A stretch of DNA of 64,000 nt, from the NCBI RefSeq assembly GCF_000002985.6, contig NC_003280.10:8738501-8802500 (forward strand), written 5' to 3'. The notes under the pieces are model-generated. The model ran no database searches. It worked only from the letters and a program-made list of their open reading frames with translations, and was not told the origin of the DNA. Source of the DNA: Caenorhabditis elegans. Taxonomy: Eukaryota; Nematoda; Chromadorea; Rhabditida; Rhabditidae. Shown piece by piece: positions 15,661-28,699 of the stretch (position 1 is the stretch's first letter; every line of letters starts with the position of its first letter). The translations under genes and the position numbers were made by a program.

Positions 15661-16729
15661 TTAAACAGAACTTGTTTGCCCTTTTCGTTGATACTCCATG
15701 TAAATGTCATGTATACTTCTGAAAGGACATGAAATATAAAATATTTCCTAATTTTATGCAAATCTTGACCCACTTTTCCGTTTCGATGACGGCAACAGAC
15801 GGTGGCGGAATGTCATAAATTGGCGCCTTTTTTGAATTACGATAAAAATAGAAGGCATTCAGGCCTAGATCCAGAAGTCCAAATACTAGAACCAAAAAGC
15901 AAAATACTGAAGCAACTTGGAATGTTCCAGTGGAAACTGATTGATAACATCCGTATTGAGTTATTGCTCGGGAGTCACAACCATCATTGGCAATTAAAAA
16001 CAGAATTGCAGAGACGAGAATGGAAAGAGCAAAAACAAAAGTGAATAGACATCTCTGGAATTTTTTGACAGTACAAATCTACGCGTTATCAACATTAAAA
16101 ATAAAACGAATTAAGAAGTTTGGGTTTTTTTTCAAACTTAAAATCTTTTAAAAATTACCTTAACTATGGTTGTAGTTTCAACATCCCATATAAATAATAT
16201 AGACACCGCTGAAGCTGAAAACAGTAGTGCAATGATTACGAATAGCTGAAACAAAACATTAAGTTCTGACCTTGAAGATTATTATAGCTTACCAGTCCAA
16301 ATACGGCTGATACTCGGTTAGTCCAATACTGGCTGAGTCCAATTATGAATATTACAATAATACAAAAAATCTGAAATTATAACTGTTTTATTTCTCAAGT
16401 TTTTGGATTGGATAGAAAACATTTTAGTTTGGAAACATTAATATATCTCAAACTGTCAAAAGAAAGAAGAAATAAATAAGTGTTCTGAAAATATTTTTAA
16501 TTATTACTTCCATGTTCGGAAAGGTGCCCAAAAATTTCTAAGATCTTTTCAAGTTATAGCCTCACGGCAATTCTTGCAGATTTGCTTACATTATTTTACA
16601 GGTTTTGAATACAAAGAACTATTTAAAAAATGAACTTACTGCTGCTAAAAATCTCAGCACCAAATAAAAATAAAAGCTATGCTGAACATTTTCTTTCTTT
16701 TTGGTTTTCTTCTTCTTGCTGTTGTCCAT
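15661..16729 (-). CDS. Four-transmembrane protein, MARVEL-like topology
   Basis: Five coding exons on the minus strand: 16729-16640, 16370-16293, 16245-16159, 16054-15774, 15718-15661; 197 residues. The N-terminus is a very basic cytosolic head (KKKKTKKKE). Four hydrophobic segments follow at about residues 19-42, 51-76, 87-107 and 130-155. The loop between segments 3 and 4 has two cysteines, which could form a disulfide. This layout is typical of MARVEL/tetraspan vesicle or junction proteins, but I cannot name a family from sequence alone. The last intron uses donor GTGGGT; splicing it gives a tail ending TSSV, a possible class I PDZ ligand. Without that splice the frame reads through to a different stop, so the C-terminus has an alternative. 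It is convergent with atf-2, with 422 bases between stop codons. Confidence 0.8.
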
Positions 16730-18076
16730 CTCAAAATTCACATCATGCAAAAGTGATAACTGCAAAAATGGAATCAAAACTTTTTTATTTGCGATCCGAT
16801 CGTGACGTGAATAAGAGTATACTATCTATCAAAAGACGGTCCGTATGAGGGGATGGTCAATGTGTGGACAATTACACAAATGTTTGCATCTTCAGGCTCG
16901 TACAAACATGTGTCAACTAGAAAATGGAGGAAAAAGTAGATGTGTTTACTATTACTAGGATTGTCCTGTTTTTCAACGAATTTTTGAATTGGTTTTGATT
17001 TTTCAAAAAATAAGGATGCAATTATTCAAAATACAAGTTTGGTGAAAACTTACACGACCCATATCTCAGTTGTTTTTAGCTTTATCAAAAAAGTTTTACA
17101 ATTCAAATATATGAAAATTCTTTTCCTGTATTTTGTCAGTTGATAGTTTTTATAAAACCGAAGGGAGCCGAGATATACGCTGTCAAAGTAGAACGGAGGG
17201 GGTTAAAGACTAACAGAGAAAACACGGTAGGTAGGACTTTCAAAGATTTCATACTTGTAAATACGTTTAGGATATGATCATTGTGCCACTAATTTTATAA
17301 TCTGGCACAACACCAACAAAAGTACAACTTGAGAAGCATGAAATAACTTGAGAAACAGATATTGCAACGCTCGACGTAACACTAAAAGCGGATTCTATCC
17401 ATTTACGTAACATATAAAGGTATAATCTGGGAGAGCACGGAAATGGTGGTTTCTCCTCCTTCTCCTCTCTCTCTCCTTTTTACTAGATGCCGAAATAGAA
17501 AGAAAAAGGAAAACAGGAGAAGTGAGGTTGTTGTGGTAACATACAGAGAACCTGAAGGAGAGCTCACTTGAGCACAATGGATTGTAGGAGGCGTGCTGCG
17601 GGAAAACGAATAGTTAAACATTTCCCATCCACGTTCCTGCGGAATTTCAAAGTTTCAAGTGGAACGACAGAGGTCAGTGCTACTTGATCGTGGGATTATC
17701 CTCAGCGGATGTTGTGACTTTGAATTGGAATGATATCCGGATGTGTTCTCCGTATTGATTGCCTTTTGCTATCAACTAAAAAAACAAGAAAAAAAAAGCG
17801 AACAAATTAATTCAAATCACAAAAAAGATGTACCCATAAAACACCAAGAGAAAGGAGGAAATATTAAATACCAGTTGAGAAAACCCAACTGAATAAATAA
17901 ATGAAGAATCAATACCGATATCAGTAAATGTGAAAACAATCATGTAGTCTTAAAGAATAAAACCCGTGAAGAATAGATGGAACAAGAACAATTAAGAAAA
18001 ATACAGAAGAAATTCTAACAGAAATAGTTCTGCTTTGAAATAATAATTGGGAAAATACTCTAGCTTAAATTTACAA
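16730..18076. other. Intergenic region between the four-span gene and fut-1
   Basis: No coding region is supported. It presumably holds the promoter of the four-span gene and the fut-1 3' untranslated region. A purine-rich stretch lies at about 17440-17530 and is pyrimidine-rich on the other strand. Confidence 0.55.
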
Positions 18077-20116
18077 CTAATCTAACGGAATAGAATCTAC
18101 TAGTGTTCCATCTTTTTCACATGTTTGCCGCCAATACGCATCCCAATTCGGAATTAAAACCTTCTGCCGTGGCTCCGTCCAAGCCATTCGACAAACTTGA
18201 CAGAAGCCCCACGGTCTCTCAAGAACATCGTGGTGAGACCCATCAAGAAATACAACTTTGTAGTCGTGCCTCCATTCGAAGTATTCCCTGCAAATTATAG
18301 GATCAGTGTGGGCATGTGTGGATGTTATAAGAAAGTTTCAGCGGTGCGGAAGCGGAAATTGAACGGAAACTCACATGTAGGCGGTCTTATTATTCATTAA
18401 ATAATTGAGATAGTCTCCCATTTCTTTCACACTTTTAAAATCGTCAATAGCAATGAAGCTGTTTGGTGGTACAAAAGGCTCGACAAGCTTTCTCTGAAAA
18501 AAATTATTAAACTAAAAGAAGTTTCGAAAACTTTAAAAAACCTTTAACACCAATGGAATAATAGTATTTTGATATCCCGATTTCCAAAGTTTTTCAGTCA
18601 CATAATCTTCGCAAATTGAATTTTCAAATGTGACATAGAAATGATAACTGAAAATGCTAGGGTAATATTGTTTCAACATCAGCTTCAGAAAAACTCACTC
18701 GGTATCCAGCATCGTGTCACATTTGCTGTCTCCACGTGCACATTTCATTGGACCACAACCACCGTAAATGTCAATTTGCAAATGTTTCTAAAAATTGAAC
18801 ATTTTGAAATGAAAGTTAAACTTTCAAACCTTACCTGTAGTTTTTTAACAAAATCTTCTCTCTTGCTGTTTGTCTGACAATGGCTCACAAACCAAGCAGC
18901 TCCTTTTGCTTTTCCATTGACTAAATTGGCATCCACAACCTAAAACAAATTGAAATTTATTCCATGGCCTTGCATGACCTTCTTATCATTTTCTTCTTAA
19001 AATAATATACTTTGAAAAACTTACTTGTCCAGTTTTTCGGGACTTGGCGCCCAATTTAACAGTGTATCCATAAGGAGAACCAGCAGGTGTATCGTGCCGA
19101 AATCCCAGTGTCATGTTGATATAATCAGGCCTTGGAATTTGAATTCCAGAATTAGCTGGTGACTCCTGAAACAGCGCACTATAAATAATATGTTTGATGC
19201 AAGCAAGTAATCACCTGGCTGAAATACACTACATATTGATTAGGCTTCGGGACAAAATCATTGTCCATATGAGCAATAAGAACAGCATCTGCATCTGGAG
19301 CCCTTGCACGGACTTGCGTGAATTCACAATTCCAATCAGGGCATCCTTGAAGATTATCTTGAGAATGACCGGCGTTCCATGACAGGATTAATCGCTTTTG
19401 TCCTGGAAAAATAAATATTCAAAAATTAATGAATGAGCAACGCAAGTATTATTTAAAAAATAAAACCTACCAGGTATTACAGTTGCGGTCATTCGTTCTT
19501 CTAATTTAATATCACTTGATGTGAGCACTTCTTCCACATCAAATGGTTCCTTTCCAACTGGATTAAAATTAAAAGTCTTCTTTTTGGGTACATTTTCTTC
19601 AAATGACGGTCGTTGTTGTGGCTTCAATTCTTCTTTTTGAAGAATTGGAACATCTAATTCATGATCATTGCTAAGCTCTATTTCGCCTTCTTTCCAATCC
19701 TTTTGTTCCTGAAATCAACAATATGATTCGATTAAAATATTAAACTAAAACTTACAGATTTTGAAATTGGAGCATAAATAACAAGAAGATATGTGATACA
19801 ACAAGCAAACATTAAATATTTCCATCTGTAAATTGTATAGCATTAGATTAAAAAGTAAGATCAAAAAATTCTCTACGGTGTTTCTACCAAAATAATATCT
19901 ATCCTACAGATTTTCATATAAATTTTGATGTTTTCCAGCTTATGACTATTCTGCTTAAAATTAATTTTCAAATGAATGAGTTATACAGAAAATATGTTCG
20001 TAATGCCCTGTGTAAGATATCATTAGAGTCGAGTTATAACATTTTTCATCTAAATACTTTCTTGTCTTAAAATCTGCTCACCTTGCAAAGAAAAGTTTGA
20101 TGCTTCTTGCAGTCAT
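18077..20116 (-). CDS. fut-1: Alpha-1,3-fucosyltransferase FUT-1 (GT10)
   Basis: Ten exons on the minus strand: 20116-20082, 19825-19756, 19708-19471, 19402-19215, 19165-19025, 18939-18835, 18787-18699, 18647-18542, 18493-18375, 18287-18077; 433 residues. A short cytosolic head is followed by one membrane anchor at about 15-31, then a charged stem and a luminal catalytic domain. This is the type II layout of Golgi glycosyltransferases. The GT10 signature FENSICEDYVTEKLW lies at about 296-310; in this family it binds GDP-fucose. I recall fut-1 (K08F8.3) as the core alpha-1,3-fucosyltransferase that modifies N-glycans in C. elegans. The catalytic domain also carries many cysteines. The donor of exon 8 is GTTTTT, weaker than usual, but the frame and the family motif continue across it. 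Confidence 0.93.
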
Positions 20117-23100
20117 CCGGAGTAATTAGACCTGCAAAAAAACAAAATAAAATAGAAACAAAAAGCGAAGGAATCTGTCGTCCACGCCGAGCCAACGACA
20201 ACTGGTTGCATAGTAACCGAAAACACGAGGAGTGTTTTGTTTTTTCATGTTGTCAGTAAAAGGTGGAAAGGCATTTGAGAGACTTTTTTAGGAAAGTGTA
20301 AAGAATGAAAACAAGTTTCAGACTGGTAGAAATTGTGGTTCTAGGTGCTAAAAATGCGGAGAAAAATGAGAACTGTTAATAAATGGCAAAGAGGTATATT
20401 AATCAAAAAAGTTGAATTGTGAAGCTAACTTTTTTGGACAAAATGTCCAATAAAAATTCTAAAATTTGAGAAACCCTACAATTTTAATTGCAATTCTTTA
20501 AAAATGAAGTTTTATGGAAATCGGATCAAATTTGTGTTCTAGTCAAACAATAAGGTCTTCAATATTTTTTGTCTGAAATTGCATAGTAATCCCACTTTTC
20601 ATTTCTCAAAACTAAAATGAAACCATAAAATAAATAAAAAGAAAGCAGACATGTGTTGGTAAAAGGAAATGAAGGCGTACTCCAATCAGAATATCCGAAT
20701 TGATAGGTGTGTTGGTGGTGCTCGTCTATTTGTATGTATGCCACTCGTAAAACACAAGACATCAGACTACGTTGCTTGCTTTTCAACGATATCAATTTGG
20801 GTAAAAGGTGCCGAAAAAAGATGAGGAAGAAGGAAAATAAGAAGAAGGCGATAATGATGAAGAAGAAGAAGTTAACTTGTTCAGAAAAAAAAAACTAAAT
20901 TGGCATAATGATGGGCGAGCAAGAAAAACAACAAGATAACACGGAGAAATTTTGTTTGTTTTGCATAGATGTTGATAAAATCAAAAAGCGTTTTCAAATT
21001 AGACAATATTATTTGAAACAGTTTCAACTTACCTTAAATTAAATTTTTAGCTCGAAAATTAATATGACAAAGTGAAATTAGGGGAAACGAAAAATCCGAT
21101 GAAATGTTATGTTTTTAAAACGTGACGTTGTATATTATTTAACAAAAAGGTTTTGACAATTCACGTGGAGACTTTTTTTATTCTTGAGGTAGTTGGTGAC
21201 AGTTTCAACAATTGTTAGTTCAGATGAATCATTGTTAGAGTAAACTTGTGGAATCCACAAAACCTTTTAATGTTTGTGTCCTGAAATAAAATATATATTC
21301 AATTTTAAGTTCGCTTTGAGAAGAAAAAAATACCAACTTTGCATGTTCTAAAAATGACTAAGGTTTCTTAAAATGAGTTTTGCATGAAATACACAATGTC
21401 AAGAGCTTTTCAATGTGCACCGGCACATTAAGAAAGTTGTTTCCTTCCATTTTATCGAAGAGTGACATCCAATTAGAATAACTAATTCGGAAGGTTTTGT
21501 GTGTGACACTTCAAGAGGTGATGCGATATAACATAAAAAAGGTTGTCGATTTGTGGTTTTGACGATTAAACACAAAACATCGTTTTCGCAGTCTTTTTTT
21601 TTTTTGAAAACATCGTCACCGCTTTTTTGAAGTCGATGTTATGAATAAAAATTGTTGATCATTGCTTCATTTATCGGAAACACTTCTATTAATGTCGACA
21701 TTTATTCAAAGGTTTCTTATGCAAAAAGGCTTCTTCGTTTAAATTCACTACGAAAAATCTATAAAAATCTTGTGATATTAATGTCACGTATGATTTTCGA
21801 GCAAAAAAGATTCGTGACGAAAAAATCAAATTAACTGTATCGTAGATAATATTTTATTAAGCTTAAAGCTATAATAGGGCATTTTACGGTGTTAATATAA
21901 TAATAGAAACTTTAAAAAATAAAATGCAGAAATTGGAAATAAAAATTTGTAGAAGAGGAAATATTTTCAAAAATGGAAAAAGAAATATCAGTTTACAAGG
22001 TAACCGTTTTTCAAGATAAAATCACAGAAAAAATTTTAAAAAAATGTCTGTAATAATGGGTTTATTTAAAAAAAATTTCGAGGATTCTATGATTGTAATT
22101 TACAGATTACCATCTAAAACTTTTTCTTTTTATTTTTCACTTTTCTGATTGTTATTCATCAGGTTATTTTTGTTCCGAATTTAAGTTTTAAATGCCAAAT
22201 GACAGGAAAAGTTGTTTTCCAAAAGCTTTCCAATCAATTTTTTTGAAAAATGAAGGGGGTTTCTCAGATGTTAGAAGACAAAATCTATAGATGCTACGTG
22301 GCATTAATATTTTCAAAAAGAAAAATGTTATTTATATCTAAAAATTTTGACAAACCGTTTCAAACACCAGCAGCAAAAGTTTTGCATGGAGAGACGAGAA
22401 AGGGAGGAGGTGGAAGTGTACATTATGAATATATTGCAATAAAAGTTGATCAATATTTCGCTGATTTTTTTAATACATTTGAAACCAATACGAAGCATTC
22501 AAGTTTTTCGAGGGAAACTGCCTTTTTACAAAAAAATTAATTTTGAAATATCAGTTTTTTATGTCTCGAAGAAAATTTCGTTTTGATTCGGAAAAAAGTT
22601 GTGGACAAAAGAAACAAATGCACAAGTTTTCAATATGCTTATGTGAATCACTGTAAAACAGGAAAAGAAATGTTTTTTTGTTGAAAAAATTTTCCAGTTG
22701 ATTTTTTGTCAATTAAAGTATAATTGGGAAAATTCTAAAGAATTAACATAATTTAAAATGTTCGTGTTTTAGATATAATTTTGAGTTTTTTTAAAAATGT
22801 TTTTCATCTGATTCTGAAAAAAGTTTATTTGATAGACAAAAAAAACTATAAAAAGCTGACCGTCTTCCATTCCAAATATGAAAAATAATAAAATCGTGGG
22901 TCGAGGGAAAGAGGGAAAATATTCGATTGAGAATGCAAACAGTGTGCATGTTCACACAGCTGGCAGTACTATATGTTTCCAATTATTTTATTCTATCAAA
23001 ATCATATTTTAATAGTGAAACAATTGGTTAAACAAAAGGATTACTCTTTGAAGATTTGCAAAAAATTAAACAAAAAATACACCCGAATGTATTATTTGGC

Positions 23101-23122
23101 CAATCTTTAAAGTAAAATAGAT

Positions 23123-23280
23123 GGTACTTGTGTATTATTTCCCCTCATTTTTAAATTCCATATATTTATCCATTTTAATAAAACATGATGTTCATTTTCC
23201 CTCTTTACGGTTATTTCCTGGTTATGGTTAAAATATTAAAACTTATTTTTTAAAAATAAGGGAAATAATACACAAGTGCC
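23123..23280. repeat. Fold-back inverted repeat (MITE-like)
   Basis: The left arm (23123-23155) and right arm (23249-23280) are inverted copies. Sixteen bases, TTGTGTATTATTTCCC, match perfectly, and similarity extends on both sides with few mismatches. The middle of about 90 bases encodes nothing. The arrangement fits a small non-autonomous DNA transposon or its remnant. I could not establish a target-site duplication. Confidence 0.7.
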
Positions 23281-23606
23281 AACTAGATACTAAAATTGGG
23301 AAAATTGATGTTTTGATTAAACACAAATTCAATTTAATTTCCAAAAAAAATGAATTGAAAAGGAGTTGAAAACGCATGCTTGTAATAATCATGATAAGAA
23401 AGGAAGACAACATAAGAAGAAAAAGAATTGATTAAATGTACGTGGAGCCGCACCTTTAAAATGATAACAAAGTGCACATACAAATGTTTCACTAGACCTC
23501 TACATTTGCATAACCTAGTTTTGAGAACTCAGTGCCAGTTTTTACTTCTTTTTGCAGATGAAGTCAAAAGCACTTCATTTTGGACACACAACGAGACTTC
23601 CGTACA

Positions 23607-23622
23607 ACACACACACACACAC
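23607..23622 (+). repeat. AC dinucleotide microsatellite
   Basis: A run of eight AC units. It is simple sequence with no coding context. Confidence 0.85.
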
Positions 23623-24182
23623 AAAAACTAAACAATAATCAAAAATGCATGACAATTTATATGCACAGTTTTCGTTTTTCGCAGTTAGATCACTCACACC
23701 AAAACACTCGCTGTCGTAGATGACGTGGTTTTTGCAACAAAAATGGATAACTGGCTTTAATTTGGGAAACATTTTGGTGCTCACACCAATTTTTCGCACT
23801 TTTTTCATGTGATGCTTCAAATAAAGTAATTGCTGAAAAGGAAATCGTTTCAGATGCCGGAAAAATGTTGGAAAAATACGCGTTAATCCTGGCGAGAGAA
23901 AAAAAACAAAACAATTGGAAGTGAACAAGGCTTCGAATTGTTTATTTTCATTTCAGTGCATTGCTTCCAACGACGGTGAACACTATTTTTAATTAATTAG
24001 TTTTCACATTTCCCTGTTTTCAAGGAGTTAAGGGAATATGATATGTTTTTTAGAACAGTCATCATAGTTGTAACTCCATCGTAGGTAGTTTAAAAATCGT
24101 CTGTAAATCGAGCAGCATGGACAAATTTGTAATTGTTGTTCAGGTTTCTTTGTAATTCAACAAACATTGAGAACAATGTACA

Positions 24183-24188
24183 TTTATT
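24183..24188 (-). terminator. Poly(A) signal of pah-1
   Basis: TTTATT on the + strand (AATAAA on the minus strand), 29 bases past the pah-1 stop codon. Confidence 0.6.
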
Positions 24189-24216
24189 CTTGCAAATTAA
24201 CAATTTAATCAAAAAG

Positions 24217-26571
24217 TCACTTCATCTTGAGATTGTTCACTTTTCCAAGAGCTTCTTCCAAAGTAGAAATATCACTTCTGATGTCTCTTGCGAGACGTTG
24301 AAGTGCTGCTACCTTGTCGAGAATTTCAACTCGTTGAGTGTAAGCATTATAACGAATTTGGAATGGACGATTGATGGTAGCTGCCCATGATCTGAAATTA
24401 TCTAGATTACAGTTGAAACTGACTATTTGATCCTACTTAAGTTTGTTCTTAGCACTTGCAAATGATTCAGCTAAGAAATACTTTGGCTGATATTCTGTGA
24501 TTGGATATTTGGTGACACAACATACAGCTGGATCAAAATCTACAACTTCCGGCTTATCACTCAACGCATATTGAAGCTCTCCAAATGAACTCAAAAGTCC
24601 GGCTCCGTAAGCTTTTTTCTCCCCATCTTGTTGACAGATTCCAAATTCGATTGTGAACCAGTAGAGCTAATATTTCAAAATAAAAAGGGGGTTTCAATGT
24701 TCAAACATACTGTGGCAAGTTTTTCAATAACATCATCTGGAGCTCCAAGAGAAGCAAGACCGATTTCCTGTGAGAATTGTGCAAATTCAACATCAGCAAA
24801 TAGTGGAACATGTCCCAGAAGCTCGTGGCAGATATCTCTGAAAGTTACATCTCCAGCTTATTGTCAAAAATTCAGAATATATCCAGATGATAATCAACCG
24901 ATTAGATTTTATTTTCCTTTTATGTTGCACTATAGAGTTTTCACAATTTTTTCAAAGCAAAAGTCGTTTACGAAATCCCACCCTCGGTTAAAATTATCAT
25001 GTTCAAACTCACGGTTCAGGTGTGTATTTTGGAGCGGAATGATGGCGAATGTATTGTGTGGAATGAAAAACACGGAAGGCCAAACCAGCCAAGAAATCAC
25101 GAGAAGAAAGAAGACCAGCGACTGGTCGAATCGTGTACCCGGTACAATCTGAACACGAAACAAATACAAAAACAATCAGATGATAATGATTTGTTTACCC
25201 TTCAAAAAATCTGAAACATCCTGCAATTGTGGAATGCGGTCAGGTCCAAAACCACAATTCTGCTGGAGGAGTGGGAATATGTAGTTGAACTCTTGGCAAG
25301 CGTTTTTCGGGTACATAACTGTCAGCTCGTTGTAGACTGTACGCCACGTGGCAATTTCTTCATCAGTGTAGGTGATAGTAGGGATCTTGTCTCCGCTGGA
25401 AAGTACGATCAGGTTGCAATTCGGATTTTTTGGATTTTATTCAGTACGCCTTCAATGTTACATATTTATTGGCACATATTGCTACTTTTGTTGATGAAAT
25501 GACTTACTGTTTGAAGTTGAATGCAATATCGGCGAAAAACTTTCTGCGCTCGCGGTAGGTCATGTCCTTAAATCCAGGGTGATCGGCATCAAGCTCAGCT
25601 CCATAAGAAAGAATTCTGTTGGCAAATTGATCGATGTCGTTGATCTTCTGTGGGAACCATGGAACAGAATCTACAAAGCTCTTGAATTTAATACTGTGAG
25701 TTTCATTATTGTTATAGCGTACCCTTGTTTTGTTTGTTTTTGGTGTTCCAGTCTTGAACAAGAACCTTCTTTTCAGCTTTTTGTTGGAAATGCTCAATAA
25801 CTCCTTCAATCTTACGATGGTCTTCAGCTTCAGCAAATTCAACGAGCACCTCATAGCATCCTTCATGAGTCTTTGATGGTCTTGATTCAATGTGAGACAG
25901 ATTCACATCATGTGCCTGCAAGAATGTGTAATGAAGCATGTAATTGGTAGGAATTTGAGACAATTGATATGATCTCTTTTTCTCGTGACACGATTTTCGA
26001 CATCTTTGATAATCAAAAATCGCGAACCGGATTAAAAAATGCAACTACGTAGTTTATCTCTTATCATATTTAGAAACAGTTTGGTGCAAATTTTCAAATT
26101 TTAATTTGATATAAATGTTTTTTCTATGTCTACTCAACCGTCTAAACATAATTGAAGATCATATTATTCAACGCTTTATGATGCATAAAATATTAAACCG
26201 CCTGATCAAGAGTAGACGTGAGAATCATAAGATTTAAAAAAAAAAGTGTCGCTGACGCAATAGTCATCCTCTGAAGTCTCATGATCCTCTGACATTTCTA
26301 GTCTGGTTTTTTTCATGACTAACCTGGAACAGCTTCAATGTTTCAGCGAGAGCTCCTGCCTTTTCACGAAGAGTGAATACGATAGTAGTCTTGCCAATGT
26401 CGGCGTTGACGTCAGCAACGTACGATTCCATGGCGTACTTCTGAAATAAGTTGGACTTTAGTAATTGGAAATAATTTTACACAAAATTCTCAAACAGAAG
26501 TTTTTCTTGATCAGTTCAAACAAGGAAGGTCTCACCAAGAAGTCAAGATCATCTTGTCCAGCTGGTGGCAT
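24217..26571 (-). CDS. pah-1: Phenylalanine 4-hydroxylase PAH-1
   Basis: Nine exons on the minus strand: 26571-26536, 26440-26324, 25915-25723, 25670-25508, 25395-25199, 25148-25013, 24837-24711, 24666-24437, 24391-24217; 457 residues, the usual family length. The enzyme converts phenylalanine to tyrosine with tetrahydropterin and O2. An N-terminal ACT regulatory domain (about 27-100, with [14 protein letters not shown]) precedes the catalytic domain. The iron ligands are visible as H285 and H290 in HELLGHVP and E330 in WFTIEFG, the same residue numbers as in human PAH. A C-terminal tetramerisation helix (about 425-457) is leucine-rich. I recall the locus as K08F8.4. A TATAAA-like element about 95 bases upstream suggests a focused promoter. 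Confidence 0.96.
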
Positions 26572-28699
26572 TTTCAGAGAACAAGATTTGGTTTTCAGAG
26601 GAATAGACAGTCACCGGGAAATAAGAATTAAACAGAGACAAAACGTGAGCCGTACGTTGCCGTTTATACGAGACGAAATAGCTGGAGACTCAGAAGCCTA
26701 GAGATACAAGGCGTGGCCTATGAACTAGATAATTCGTGTGGCCCCCAATACCATTCTGCAGAGAAAAATCCACGTGGGAGGAGACTCGCGGCTACCCATA
26801 CACAACCTACACGTGGGTTTTCATTAGAGTGTAGTGTGAGATAGAAGAACGGTTGGAAGAAATTGAAAAAAATACGAAGAAGAAGAAGAACAGTCAGATG
26901 ATGAACTTGAAAGCACGTGGAAAATGATATGAAATAGATCACAGACAAATGGACGCCTGAACAATAAAAGATATGATTATGATCAATGAAATACAGTTTG
27001 AACTTCCAAAAGAAAGCATGCCCCAGTGGATCTTCTTCGTAAAATAGATGTAAATCTCTGTTTCTAGTTGAGTTGAAATTTAAGACGTTGGGTATGAATT
27101 GGATTGTAGGCCTTTTCAGGCGTATGTGCTTACATACAGTCATTTTTCAATTTCAATTAATTGATGAAGCTTAAATATGGATAGTGGAATGTTTCATTTT
27201 TTCACGATGCTGAAAAAGGGGAAACTGAAACAGGTTTTTTTTGTTGAGTAAATTTACCGAATTTGGAGTCTTACGACTGCCTTGTGACGAGCCTCGTTCA
27301 AAACTTTTTTTCAACTTCCTCAAATTTCTCGAATTTTAGTTTTTGACCTTAAACAGACATTTCAATGGTTTTGATTGAAGAAAAAACCAAGTTTTCTTTG
27401 AAACGATCAAATGGGTTACGGTAAAAGCCATAAAATCATGGTGTATCGAATCGAAAGTAGGAGGGGGACGCTGAGAAAAATCAACAGAACACAATAATGA
27501 AAACTGGTTGACGCATCCTTTGTATTGTGAAAAGGAAGGAAAATGAGATGAGATGAAGACGTGGAATATTTAGATGGAAATATATAGGAGGACGTTTGGT
27601 TGAATGTCTGACATTTTAGGATGATAAATTTAGAAGAAAGAAATTTATATGAATGGATGAGACAAGACGATGTCATAAATCAGTTTGAAAACGGCAGAAA
27701 CGATCAATAGTTGATGATGTCCGACTGGCTTTTATCAACTTTTCGTGAAAATTTTCGTTTGCAACGCGAATCTTCTGCAGACCATGATCTGAGATGTCTA
27801 TGTCAATGAGGTAAATAGGAACAGTAATACAGCATTGAAACAATTAATTTAGTCGATGGTTGATCATAAAAAATGGAGAAATTTTGAAAATACTCGTGTA
27901 CGAGATCAACTGATCAGCGACGGTTTCGATGAAAACAGGGGAAAATATAAGGATGATAACACTTTTGAAGATAGCAAAATATTTTGGTTCAAACAGTTTT
28001 TAATTAATTGAAATTATTTAACAATTTTCTAATAGTATGATAACAAATTCTATAATTTTTTTTAATAATTTCCGTAGTTTTGACCAAATTTTTGTTTAGA
28101 TTGTAACTTCCACGGATATCACGTATACTTTGGCAATAGAGGCTGGCATAGGCCGCCTGGTAGGACTTTGTATTTATGTATTTTCAGCTGTTACCCTCTT
28201 TTTGAAAAATTAAAGTATGGCCGAAAAAAAGTATTTTTAAAATATTCAAAATTAGCAAATTGATTTTTTTTTTCAGATAATTTGGCAAACATCAGTTTCT
28301 TATTACAAATGCAAATGTTTGACGTTGGACTAGTATAAATAAAGAGCTCGATGTACAAAAATTATATCATAATATTGAGAAAAATGGATCAAACATACCT
28401 TTCTAATTTCATCAATATTCATCCTTATATAGCTGGACTCAACAGACCAATAATATAACTGATGGAATGTACGAAAAAGGAAAAGGAAGGAGGTACTGCC
28501 GGGATAATCATCAGTTTACGTTATCATCTTATATCTTGAATGCACCGAGTCGCGTGGAAGATATCCAATCTGACCTTCCATTTTTATCTATATTTTAAAT
28601 AAATTTAAATAAACTTGTTCAGCAGAAAACTCGTTATTACGTGAACCAGATAGAAAAAAATGGTCGGAACAGTGAAATCAAATCAGTTTTAAATTTTTA
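26572..28699. other. Intergenic region between divergent pah-1 and the DM9 gene
   Basis: No gene is supported. It separates two divergently transcribed genes, so it should hold both promoters. It has a GAA-rich tract at about 26870-26890. Confidence 0.6.
26663..26668 (-). promoter_or_regulatory. Possible TATA box of pah-1
   Basis: The + strand TTTATA reads TATAAA on the minus strand, about 95 bases before the pah-1 start codon. The spacing fits a core promoter; there is no further evidence. Confidence 0.4.

Larger units (their letters stand above)
20117..24182. other. AT-rich intergenic region between fut-1 and pah-1
   Basis: No gene is supported on either strand; the frames present are isolated and low in complexity. 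It contains a fold-back repeat (23123-23280) and an AC dinucleotide run (23607-23622). The fut-1 promoter should lie in its first part. Confidence 0.6.
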
